From contig CAJFCJ010000012.1 in assembly GCA_904063045.1 (NCBI GenBank), positions 310,001-374,000 of the forward strand: 64,000 nucleotides of DNA. Direction: 5' to 3'. Made by a program: the position numbers and the translations under genes. Every line of letters starts with the position of its first letter. Positions within the stretch are counted from its first letter, which is position 1. The notes below the pieces were generated by a model. That model was given only the letters and a program-made list of their open reading frames with translations, did not search any database and was not told the DNA's origin. Shown here one piece after another: positions 36,701 through 48,500 of the stretch. The DNA is from Dimorphilus gyrociliatus. Lineage: Eukaryota; Annelida; Polychaeta; Dinophilidae.

Positions 36701-39065
36701 CGAAAGCTTAGAAGAGATACTAGATATCGCAGAAGAAAATGGAGATGTAGGAATGATCACTTTACAAACCTTATTGAATAAAATTGCCGACAATGATCCC
36801 AAACAAATAACAAAAAAAGTATTTGACTATGTCATGAGCATATTAGACACAAACTTTGGAACTGCATATTTCTTTTTCTTACAAAAACTGGCTCCAAAAA
36901 GACCTCAGTTGTTTGATAATTACCACACCAGAATCAATGATCTCATTAGACAAGGCGAACACGGTAATGTCTTTTTACAACTACTGCCGGACTTGTCCCG
37001 AACAAAAGAACTAGCTCAAACAAATGCCAAGCTGACATGGGAGATATGTCAAAAAAATGATCCAACTTACGCGATAAGTGCTTATTATACACTACGATCC
37101 ATTGCCCTACGATTTAAAGAGACTGTTGAGGAGTATAAACCTCAATTGGAAAAACTAAAAGACGACCCAAAATTACGAGATAGCATAATGTCAATTCTTG
37201 ACGTATTGGAAGGAAGGACGTTAGAAACTGTAGCAAATGATGTTGAAGAACAAAGAGAAGATATTGATAATTTAGATTCCAGAGTTACGAATAATGAAGA
37301 TAAAATTGAAAATCTTGATAATGATGTCAGAGAAACTAAAGAAGACGTCGCCAATGTTAAACAAGATGTCAAAGAAACTAAGGAACGCATTGATCAAATT
37401 GAATATACAATCAAAGGACTCGATGAAAGAGTTGAAGAACTCAGTCATATGACTCTTTCACATGCTCCCGCTTGGACTCGTCATGTTTCCGAATTAATGA
37501 ATGATCAAACCGATCACGATTGGAGACTCTTAGCTATGAAACTCAATTATACAAACGACGATATACGAAATTGGGCTACTCAACCAGATCCTTGTCTATC
37601 GATGTTTGATGAATGGTTTGCTACTCACAAAACAAGAGAAGCTACAAACGCCATTTTAACTAATCTGAAAGAAATGAACAGATTAGACGCTGCTGAAATT
37701 GTGGAAAGTGCACTTGCAAATGTGAAAGATGTTGTTCAAGATGACGAAGATGAAGAGTTTGAGAAACCAGAAGTGTTTCTCAGCTATCAATGGGGACATC
37801 AACAAGAAGTGAAACTTCTGCGTAAACACTTGGAGATGGCCGGATTCAAGGCATGGATGGACATTGGCCAAATGGGTGGAGGTGACAAATTATACGCCAA
37901 AATCGATGATGGTGTTCGTTCAGCCAAAGTGATTATCAGTTGTGTAAGTGAGAAATATGCAAAATCCGCAAATTGCTGTAGAGAAGTTAACTTGTCAACA
38001 AATCTTGGAAAACCAATGATACCAATACTCATGGAACAATTATCGTGGCCTCCTGCAGGTCCGATGGGACCAATCATGTCTGAATATTTGTATATTAGGT
38101 TCTTCAAGTCTGGTGGAATGGAAAAAGGCGACTCTGTATTTTGGTTGCCAGCAAAATTTCAGGAACTTCTCATGCAAGTTCGATACTTCGTCGTACCAGA
38201 TATGAAACTCATTACGAATGATTCTCCTTATAAAGGATGGATGAATCCACCGGAAGAAGAAATCATCATTCCGAAACGAGAACAAAAGGCCATTGAATCA
38301 AGCAATGGGAAATCGGAAGAGAACACGGAACAAGAAGTTTCGCCAGATGTCTTTATATCTTATCAATGGGGAAAACAACCACAAATTAAACGTCTATATA
38401 AAAAGCTTAGTGAAATGGGCTATTACTGTTGGTTAGATATCATGCAGATGGGAGGAGGAGATTCTCTTTTTGATAAAATTGATAAGGGAATCAGAGGAGC
38501 AAAAGTGATAATATCATGTGTTACTCCAAAGTATGCATTGAGTGCGAATTGTCGAAGAGAAGTTTCATTATCAGGAGCATTGAGTAAGCCAATTGTTCCT
38601 TTATTATTAGAAGACATGAAATGGCCACCAGAAGGACCAATGTCGATGACATTTACGGAGCTTTTATACATTGGATTTCACAGAAAGAAAGACGATAAGT
38701 TGTGGGAGGGTGATGAATTTAATCAATTAATTTCAAAAATTGACCTGAATGCACCAGGATGTCGAATGATTTCGGAGGCAGCGGAAACGAAGGAAAGTAG
38801 TAAAACAGCAAAAGATGATGAAGAGGCCGCTCGTAAAAGAAAATTGGAAGAGGAAAATAAGCAAAAAGAGTTGGAGAAGGAAAATGCGAAAAGAATTGAA
38901 GAAGAAAGAAGGAAGGAGGCTGAAGAAAGGAAGAAACTGGCTGAAGAAAAACGGAAACAAGAGGAAGAATCAAAGAGAAAGCAAGAAGAAGATAGGAGTA
39001 AAAAAGATGAAAATAAGAGTGCTCAACCGCGAGCAAAGAAATCATCAATGTGTACCTTACTCTGA
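33791..39065 (+). CDS. TIR cluster gene 2: helical repeats - coiled coil - Death - TIR - TIR - CaaX
   Basis: Fourteen exons in the same phases as gene 1 give 1480 residues: 33791-34038, 34169-34331, 34391-34530, 34593-34785, 34840-34976, 35042-35177, 35250-35386, 35449-35685, 35738-35861, 35917-36053, 36106-36289, 36347-36430, 36484-36598, 36658-39065. The N-terminal ~870 residues match gene 1 at roughly a third of positions by eye, with exon lengths mostly unchanged. Coiled coil 871-941, Death 949-1033, TIR1 1049-1163 (Glu1121) and TIR2 1241-1355 (Glu1313) are the constant part. The tail is longer than in gene 1, a Lys/Glu/Arg-rich helix with repeats of EEERRKEAEER type, ending in AKKSSMCTLL, a CaaL box. 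The start is the first ATG after the shared promoter-like block, and it aligns with the starts of genes 3 and 4. Confidence 0.85.
37254..38785 (+). repeat. Homogenised effector tract, copy 2
   Basis: Near-identical to the tracts in genes 1, 3 and 4. It shares AAT (37547) with gene 1 but CAG (38162) with gene 3, so its variants are a mosaic. Identity with gene 3 extends a further ~40 bp upstream. Confidence 0.95.
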
Positions 39066-39588
39066 TAGAAATATTGAATTTATTAATACTGATTAATTTT
39101 GTAAAATTTTTGCTCATGATTGTACAATATGAAATAGAGATTTTTAATGATCAAATTTACCTAAGACACATAAAAGTTATCTGGTTTAACAGTACATATC
39201 TCTTATGCCGTATCTTTTTTTCTGATAATAATCCAAAGATTTCAGAGCCACCTTCGAATTATTATCTTTTTTATAATGATTGTTTTTGGCCATATGTTTT
39301 GGCCTTAATATTACAACTCATATAGGTGCCCTTCCATTGGACTACCGCTTTTTATGTCCTACTTTCGTAAGTAGTCTCGGTTAATAATCTAATATATTCT
39401 TATACCGATTTCTGTTTAGCAAATAATATATGAAGCCATTGATTATATCTTTGTTTCTCTATTCGTTGCCAAGTTACAATTGACGTTCGTCAACTCAGCA
39501 GAATATTTTTCCTTAGACCACTAAAAAGTTCAATTTTTGGAAGTAAGCAGCCAAAGACAAATCGTTTTGGGTGAATAGCCGATAAAGT
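39066..39588. other. Short intergenic spacer between TIR genes 2 and 3
   Basis: The 523-nt spacer must hold the 3' end of gene 2 and the promoter of gene 3. The shared element at 39470-39515 is listed separately. No coding signal was seen. Confidence 0.5.
39470..39515 (+). promoter_or_regulatory. Shared upstream element of TIR gene 3
   Basis: TGACGTTCGTCA (39481-39492) is an inverted repeat TGACG-TT-CGTCA, flanked by TTGCCAAGTTACAAT before and ACTCAGCA and TTTTTCCTTA after. The order and spacing match the block upstream of gene 2. Weaker relatives of the left part (CTAGGCAAC, GGCAAGGTGAAAC) lie upstream of genes 1 and 4. Confidence 0.45.
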
Positions 39589-42500
39589 ATGGACAAGGCT
39601 ATAAAACTACTTAGGCAATATTCCCCGTTTGGTGAAATAGAGGAGGGTGCACTGTCAGACGTCAGAGAAATTTTTTCGTCAAGTGCTCCAAAAGAATGTA
39701 CTATTCCTGAGCTAATTATATTTACGAAGTATTTTCGAGAGGAATTATTAAAACAGCCATTACCTGTTTACAATTCAAATGGTGAATCGGCTTTCCGTGA
39801 ATTCGGCCAATATTTAAAATATAGGATCAACGAGTAAGCGTTATTAGAGAATATTTCATAATATTACTAATAATATATTAAACACTTTTATTAATCAGAA
39901 TTCTTTATTCTTGCAGAATGTGTTTTCTAATAACTGCACAACTAAATGTTTGAATCATTAACTATATTTACTTTTCTTTTCCAGTCAATATAATCGAGAC
40001 GACAAACTTCCAATAGTAAAACCATTGTATGATGAGTTTATTGAAACTATACTAAAGGTTTACGAAGAGGATTGCGTAACTTCAGGAAATTATAGTTCCC
40101 TTAGGGATCTAATATATGGGAGCAACTTTAAAACATATGCTAAGGTTAGAAAATATATAAATATTAGTTTATTCTTCATTTGAACAAGAGTTATAAATTC
40201 TTTTATAGGAGAACTTTACAGAAACTCACATGAAAAGGCTTATTCAAGCATTCAAAAGAGAATTTGAGCCAAAAAAAGAGACTAATGTTCGATCATGGAC
40301 ATCAAATATGCCTTATCCAGCTGGTGAAATATTGGATATGATAAAGTAAAAATAAATATTTATTGAAATATCTAAAGAATACATTTAATATTATTTATAT
40401 TTAGTCCTAAAGTCTGCGAATCAAATAAAAAGGAAATGATTGAGTTACTGCTATTTTGGTGTGAAAATTCAATGAAGTATAAAGGTGACGATGACGGCAC
40501 CAGGAATAAAATAGCTTTGGTCAGCAAAATTCTTTCGGTGTTTGAGTCACCATTGAAAGTCTCAAGGAAAGAAAACAATAATAGATGTATGCTTTTTATG
40601 GTTTGTTATAAATTACTATCAATTTTATATAGTTCTAAAGAAAAGTTATTCAGGATTTAGATATGAAAATTTATGACTATGCGTTTGGAAAGTTTCGTGA
40701 AATTATGATGTCAGAAGATTATGGGGCTAACAGATATGTCAATGATATTATTTCATTCTTAGTGAAGGAGTCGTTAGCGATTGAACTAGAGTAAGCAAAT
40801 AACTGTTTTAATTGATAAAAGATTTAAAAAATATAACATATTAATAGACATACTACCAACAATGAACTCTTAGCAAAAGCCTTTGCATTTTGCATGGATA
40901 TAAGAAAAAATGCAAAAAAAGATTCCAAATATCTTTCAAAGAAAATGATTGAAAAGATGAATGAAAGATATCTTACTATTGATGTAAGTTGAAATATAAT
41001 TCATTTAATAATGTTAATTATTTCCTTTAATTTTCTCAAAAATTAATAGTTTAAGGCAGTTGGTATGAAGGATCATTTTGATCAATTTTTAGACGAATTA
41101 GCCAGTATACGTACAAGAGAAGAATGCTCTAGTCTAGTTGAATTAAGGAAAAAGCATTTTGAAGAAAAGTTTTTTTCCATCATTCAGTAAGATAATATAA
41201 ATTAGTAATATAAATGATAAGAATTCATATTTAATTTGGATTTTCAGAAATGATATTGAACAGTTGAAACGTTTTTTAAAAGTAATTCTTGAAAATCCAT
41301 GGAGAGAAGTACTAAATACGTTTTATGTGGAAAAATTAGAAAAAAAGAAGCTTATAAACTTTAAAAAGAATGCCGAAATATTTTCATATATTTTTGATGT
41401 TGCTTATAATGCGAAATTAGATTATGACGAGAGAATATTGGATTGCTATTGGAAAATTGGTTTATCACTTTACGAAGCATTAGAGTTTGTTTTAAAACAC
41501 ATTTAATAGCCATGGTATTAAGATTTTTTCTCTTTACATAAACTTCTTAGCAAGCAAAACTGTATTGCAAAATTCAAGAAAGATATTGTAAAAGTTATCG
41601 ATAAAGCTTTCGATTTCTCTAAGCATCACCTACACAGTGCTGTATTCAGAATGACCTATGGAATTGAATGGAAGGTATAACCAGTGACACATTTTACGGC
41701 AATGTATATTATTACATTCAGTGTACTAATAATTCGTTAAATTTTTAACAAGAATGAATTAGCGACATTTCATAGTATTCTTCGTAAACTGAACGTTATT
41801 ATAGCGAGAAAAGAAGACCTAAGTCATCCATCAGATAGAATATGCGAAACTGCAAAATTAGTTATAGAAAGAATCTCATATGGAGTCGGGTATGAAAGCC
41901 GATGTCATAATTTTTTTTAATATTTACAAGCTATTGAACTTGAACAGCAAAAATAAGAAAATACTTGAGATAAAGGATACTTTGGGTGAACTTTTTAACG
42001 CTTGTTACGACCTACCATGGTCCATTGATGATGACGATCCTAGAATCGCAAAAAAATTGATTGTTAATGATGATGATAAGCGAACTCTGGCAGGACACAT
42101 TCTGAAGACTTCGTTAAAAACGATCTATCAGACAGTACTTATTCAATAAAGACAGACGAAATATTAGATAACATATGAAATTTTTCAGAATAACGACTAT
42201 AGTGAACTTTTATTTCCGGTTATCGAAGTAATAAAGAAATTAAAAAGACAAGACGATGACCAAGAGTTACAGGTTTAATAGTTGATATTTTAGCTCGGCG
42301 ACACTGAATTGTCTTTTCAAAACAGAACGCAGCAACTGACTTGATAAAAAATTTAACAGATCAGATGGAACTATTAGGGGATGAAGGTGGTATAGAGATT
42401 ATAGATGAATTTCTTGAAGAAAGAAATGGTGCTCTTTTAGGTTACAAACTTAATTATTCTAAATAAAATTAATATAATAAGGAAGATGATCATTTATAGG

Positions 42501-45009
42501 AAAGGTTGCTGAAATGTATCCAAACTGCTCTGACTATATCCATGAGAAGATCCCTGAAATTTTGGAAATAACTCAGGAAGAAGAAAATCTGGCCATGCAC
42601 TATTTCGTTCAATTAATGGGAAAAGTCATTCAACATCATCCTGAACAAATCACGGAAGACATAGTTGATTTCTTAATGACATATTTAGACGGACATCTAG
42701 CGGCGTCAACTTTTCAAATCTTTCAAAAAATCGCAACGACAAACTCACGCCTCTTAGAAAAACACCACACAACGATTGGTGACTTCATTCAAAATCACGA
42801 ATACGGCGGTATGTTTTGTAATTTAACAGCTGATCTTTCAAATTCCGAGCAGACGGCCAGTTATTTTACTGACATTATATGGAAAAGACATATTGCGACT
42901 GGTGAAACACCTTATACACCATCTCTTCTATATTCTTTTCGTTCAATGGCTCACAAATACAAAGAACCAGTTGCCAAATACCGACAAGAATTTGAAAAAA
43001 TGAGAGAAGGAAAACATAAAGATGCTATTTTAGCAATATTTGATGTACTAGACGGAAGGACGTTAGAAAATGTAGCAAATGATGTTGAAGAACAAAGAGA
43101 AGATATTGATAATTTAGATTCCAGAGTTACGAATAATGAAGATAAAATTGAAAATCTTGATAATGATGTCAGAGAAACTAAAGAAGACGTCGCCAATGTT
43201 AAACAAGATGTCAAAGAAACTAAGGAACGCATTGATCAAATTGAATATACAATCAAAGGACTCGATGAAAGAGTTGAAGAACTCAGTCATATGACTCTTT
43301 CACATGCTCCCGCTTGGACTCGTCATGTTTCCGAATTAATGAATGATCAAACCGATCACGATTGGAGACTCTTAGCTATGAAACTCAACTATACAAACGA
43401 CGATATACGAAATTGGGCTACTCAACCAGATCCTTGTCTATCGATGTTTGATGAATGGTTTGCTACTCACAAAACAAGAGAAGCTACAAACGCCATTTTA
43501 ACTAATCTGAAAGAAATGAACAGATTAGACGCTGCTGAAATTGTGGAAAGTGCACTTGCAAATGTGAAAGATGTTGTTCAAGATGACGAAGATGAAGAGT
43601 TTGAGAAACCAGAAGTGTTTCTCAGCTATCAATGGGGACATCAACAAGAAGTGAAACTTCTGCGTAAACACTTGGAGATGGCCGGATTCAAGGCATGGAT
43701 GGACATTGGCCAAATGGGTGGAGGTGACAAATTATACGCCAAAATCGATGATGGTGTTCGTTCAGCCAAAGTGATTATCAGTTGTGTAAGTGAGAAATAT
43801 GCAAAATCCGCAAATTGCTGTAGAGAAGTTAACTTGTCAACAAATCTTGGAAAACCAATGATACCAATACTCATGGAACAATTATCGTGGCCTCCTGCAG
43901 GTCCGATGGGACCAATCATGTCTGAATATTTGTATATTAGGTTCTTCAAGTCTGGTGGAATGGAAAAAGGCGACTCTGTATTTTGGTTGCCAGCAAAATT
44001 TCAGGAACTTCTCATGCAAGTTCGATACTTCGTCGTACCAGATATGAAACTCATTACGAATGATTCTCCTTATAAAGGATGGATGAATCCACCGGAAGAA
44101 GAAATCATCATTCCGAAACGAGAACAAAAGGCCATTGAATCAAGCAATGGGAAATCGGAAGAGAACACGGAACAAGAAGTTTCGCCAGATGTCTTTATAT
44201 CTTATCAATGGGGAAAACAACCACAAATTAAACGTCTATATAAAAAGCTTAGTGAAATGGGCTATTACTGTTGGTTAGATATCATGCAGATGGGAGGAGG
44301 AGATTCTCTTTTTGATAAAATTGATAAGGGAATCAGAGGAGCAAAAGTGATAATATCATGTGTTACTCCAAAGTATGCATTGAGTGCGAATTGTCGAAGA
44401 GAAGTTTCATTATCAGGAGCATTGAGTAAGCCAATTGTTCCTTTATTATTAGAAGACATGAAATGGCCACCAGAAGGACCAATGTCGATGACATTTACGG
44501 AGCTTTTATACATTGGATTTCACAGAAAGAAAGACGATAAGTTGTGGGAGGGTGATGAATTTAATCAATTAATTTCAAAAATTGACCTGAATGCACCAGG
44601 ATGTCGAATGATTTCGGAGGCAGCGGAGACTAATGAAAGTAATAAAAAAGCTAAAGATGATGAAGAGGCGGCTCGTAAAAGAAAATTGGAAGAGGAAAAT
44701 AAGCAAAAAGAGTTGGAGAAGGAAAATGCGAAAAGAATTGAAGAAGAAAGAAGGAAGGAGGCTGAAGAAATGAAGAAACTGGCTGAAGAAAAACGGAAAC
44801 AAGAAGAGGAAATCAGAATGCGAGAAGAAGAAATTAGAAAGCGGGAAGAAGCAATAATGAAGCGAGAACTAGAATTGAAAAAGGTAGAAGAAGATAATAG
44901 GCGAAAAAATGAGGAGAAACAGAGGCGAGAAACAGAGTTGAGAAGGAGAAATGAAGAGGAAAATCGTGATAATCCTCCGAAAAAGTCATCTACCTGTTCA
45001 ATTTTATAA
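39589..45009 (+). CDS. TIR cluster gene 3: helical repeats - coiled coil - Death - TIR - TIR - CaaX
   Basis: Fourteen exons give 1513 residues, the longest of the four: 39589-39833, 39985-40144, 40209-40345, 40405-40600, 40654-40790, 40848-40983, 41050-41186, 41248-41484, 41551-41674, 41753-41889, 41948-42134, 42189-42272, 42326-42440, 42500-45009. Coiled coil 870-940, Death 948-1032, TIR1 1048-1162 (Glu1120), TIR2 1240-1354 (Glu1312). The extra length lies in the C-terminal Arg/Glu/Lys helix, which is built from repeated EE-I-R-K-R-E-E units and looks expanded. It ends PPKKSSTCSIL, a CaaL box after basic residues. The N-terminal region is closest by eye to gene 4 (for example the LGELFNACY segment of exon 11). 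There are no frameshifts or stops. Confidence 0.85.
43096..44627 (+). repeat. Homogenised effector tract, copy 3
   Basis: It carries AAC at 43389 as in gene 4 but CAG at 44004 as in gene 2. Similarity to genes 1 and 2 continues past the TIR2 end into the first part of the charged tail. Confidence 0.95.
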
Positions 45010-45541
45010 ATATTTAATAATTTTAAAAAAGTATATTTTTTAAAGTGCAAATGGTGCTGTATATATGGATAAAAGTTTATATTCTAGTAAATACTATTGT
45101 CGACATGAAATGAATTAAAGGTTTTTTTTGTGAAGTTATTGTTGTGGCTGAATGAAAATCTTGAAATACAAATTTTTTTGAGTTGTGTTACTTTAAATAA
45201 TATAATTTCTTTAGATACAAATTTTTCATAAAAACGAGTTATAAGCTTTGCTAAAACGATTGTTTTTTTGTTCAGTTACACATGTTTTGTATATTTTTTG
45301 ATATGAAGCATGATCGTTTTGCATATAGCACAGCTATCTTTATTACTTAATTGATTTATTATTACAGCGAATTGTTTATTTTCTACGAAAGTGCTTTAGG
45401 AATTGATTATTTCTATGTTATGCTTGTTGGCAAGGTGAAACTAACTAATAACAGCGCAGCTCAAATTTTCTATATAGATTGCTTAACCTCATATTTCATT
45501 TTGAAATTGAAAATTCGTAAACAAAACACCTTGATTTTCGA
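45010..45541. other. Short intergenic spacer between TIR genes 3 and 4
   Basis: The 532-nt AT-rich spacer holds the 3' end of gene 3 and the upstream region of gene 4. The TGAC...GTCA palindrome of genes 2 and 3 is not conserved here, only a weak GGCAAGGTGAAAC relative at about 45429. No coding signal was seen. Confidence 0.5.
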
Positions 45542-48500
45542 ATGATGGATGTTTTTATAAAAGAAGTTGATAAATTTTCTCCTTTTAGTGGAATAACTGA
45601 TGATAAACTCTCCAAGTTTCGTGAAATTTGTCGGAAAGATTGTCCCGAAACAGCTTCAGTGGACGATTGCTTAAAATTTATAAAATTTTTTCGGAAGGAG
45701 TTGATGAAGAAACCATTACCGATCAACAATGATTCGGCGTCATCGGCCTTTGAAGAATGCGGCGTAATTGTCCGGCGTTTAGGTTCCAAGTAGGTTCATT
45801 TAATCGTTAAAAGCGATTTGCTGAGAATAAAGTGATTTTAATTTTATGGTCATCCAGTATAAAAGATAATGAAATGGTAAATCAGTTATTTGATGAGTGT
45901 GTGGAAACTATCATTAAAGTCTATGAAGAAGATTGCGTAACATCTGATAATTACAGTTCGCTAAGGTCATTAATACATGTAAAAAAATTTACCGAATACG
46001 CCGAGGTTTATGTTTAATTGTGCTAATTCTGATCTTATAAATAATTAAAAATCTATACAACAGACGAATACAACAGATATTCAACTGAAAAGACTTATTA
46101 ATGCTTTTAAAAGAGAGTTTGATCCAAAAGGTGAGAATGATCTGAAACAATGGGCCGGAAATATGCCTTACCCAGCTGGTGAATTATTGGAGAGTTTCAG
46201 GTAAGATTGATAAAATTTATTGGTTTATACTTAGTGCATTATTAGCCATATTATATATTTTTAGTTCTAAGGCTGTTAAAGAAAGTAAAAAAGAATTTAT
46301 AGAAATATTCATATTTTGGGCTGAAACTGCATTAAAGTACAAAGAAAAAGATAGTGATCACGTATTTTATTTATATTTGATTGCTAAAGTGCGCTCAATT
46401 TTTGAACGTCCATTGGAGAAAATCTCTAAAAAGGAGAAAGCAGAGATTCTTTTCATCGTTTGTATAAAATTACTATAAAATTTATAAAAAATCAATAATT
46501 CACGCTATTTAGAATTTGGACACAGAAGTTTACGATTATGCCTTCTCCAAATGTCAGAAAATCATGTTTTCTCCCGATTTTCTTTCAAATAGATATCCTA
46601 AGGATGTTATTGAGCTTCTAATCACAACTTCTCTGACCTATGCAATAAAGTAAAGTAGTTCACTAGTAATTTTTTCGTCTTTAGAAAGAACTAAGTTTTT
46701 CTTTTACAGAAATAATCCTACGAATAAATTATTAGCAAAAGCTTATGACTTTTCTTATACAATGTATAAAAATGATGAGAGAGTCGTCAAACGCCTTGTT
46801 GATAGCTTATTTAAATACCTTAATGGAAACTTTCTAACAATTGATGTAGGTTTTATAGTATAACTTTTAGAGAATAGTGCGTCTTAATTCCTAATGTATA
46901 TTGCTTTCTAAAAATATTTAGTTTGTGGAGGTTGGTATGAAAAGCCACTATGATCAATTTTTGGATGAGATAGCTAACATTAGAACAGGACCAGAAGCTA
47001 ACCAAGTGGTTGATTTGAGAAAAAAGCATTTTCAAGAAAAGTATTTTTATCTTATTCAGTAAGATTCTTGAATGTCATTGTAATAGATGTTATAAAAAGT
47101 TTCATTCAATTTTTAGACAAGATAAAGAAAATTCAAAAAAATTTTTAAAAGTGTTACTTGAAAATCCATGGGATAAAATAATAAGAACATTTTTCGTTGA
47201 CGCTATGAATAAGAACTTAATAAATTTCCATCAAAATCCCGATATATTTTCATATACTTTTGATTTGGCTTATAAGACTAAAATCTACTATGATGAAAGA
47301 TCACGTAGTGGCTATTGGACAATTGGTTCAACAATCTGTGAAGTGTTACAGTTGCGTTGAATATTAACAAAACGCAGTCTATATTCTAATATATTTTCTA
47401 TTGTATTTAGAAACCAGGGACTCATCAGCAAACTAAAAAAAGATATTTTTCGAGCTATTGAAGCGACTTTTGATTTTTCTAAACATCAACTACATGATTT
47501 CATTGTTGGATTTATACAAACTTTAAAATGGAAGGTCCAAACATGATAATTCTCAATAGTTGAAAATTATGATGTATCTTTTTTATACAGGGCGAAATAT
47601 CAACATTCAAGAGTATTCTTGTTAAGCTTAAAATAATCATAGACAAAAAAGAAAATATATGCGATGCTGAAGATAAGATCTGTAGGGTTACAAAAGCAGT
47701 CTTTGAACAAGTCAATATTGATTTAGCGTATGTAGAATAGAATAAATGAATGTTTTTCTTTATTAATTCACCAAAATTTTATAGAAAAAATAGGAAACTT
47801 CTTCAGATAAAGGATGCTTTGGGTGAGCTCTTTAATGCTTGCTACAACAATTCCTGGTCTATTTCAAATGATGATTCGAGGATTGCAAAACAGATATGTA
47901 TCGGTGATGATGAAAAGAGAACACTAGCCGGACAAATCCTAAAAGTTACAATGAACTCTATTTATCAATATGTACTTTCAGTGTATTAAATAAGAAGAGA
48001 AATCTGATAATGTATAATTAAATTTTTTCAGAATTTTGAATTCACTGCTCTATTTGAGCCAACAATCGAAACACTGAGACTTTTAAGAAAGCGATATGAA
48101 GATAAAGAACTACAGGTTCAACAAAATTTTTCTTTTCATTACTCTAGCAATTACAGTCGTTTATTTAAAAATACAGAAAGCAGCATCAGAAACAATATTA
48201 GGTTTATCTGATAAAATAGAGTTGATAGGAATTGATACAGGACACGACATCATTGATCAATTCATTGAAGAGAGAAGTATTCGAATCTTTGGTACAAATA
48301 CTAAATATTATATAACGCTGCAAAATACTGTAAAAAAATAACTAATATATTTACAGGAAAAGTTACCGAATTGTATCCTAGTTGTGCAGATTATATTCAC
48401 AAACACCTAGAGGAAATTCAAGATATAGCTGAGGACGAAGGTCAAATAGGACTTAATAATTTTGTACAACTAGTAACCAAAATTGGACAACATAACCCAA

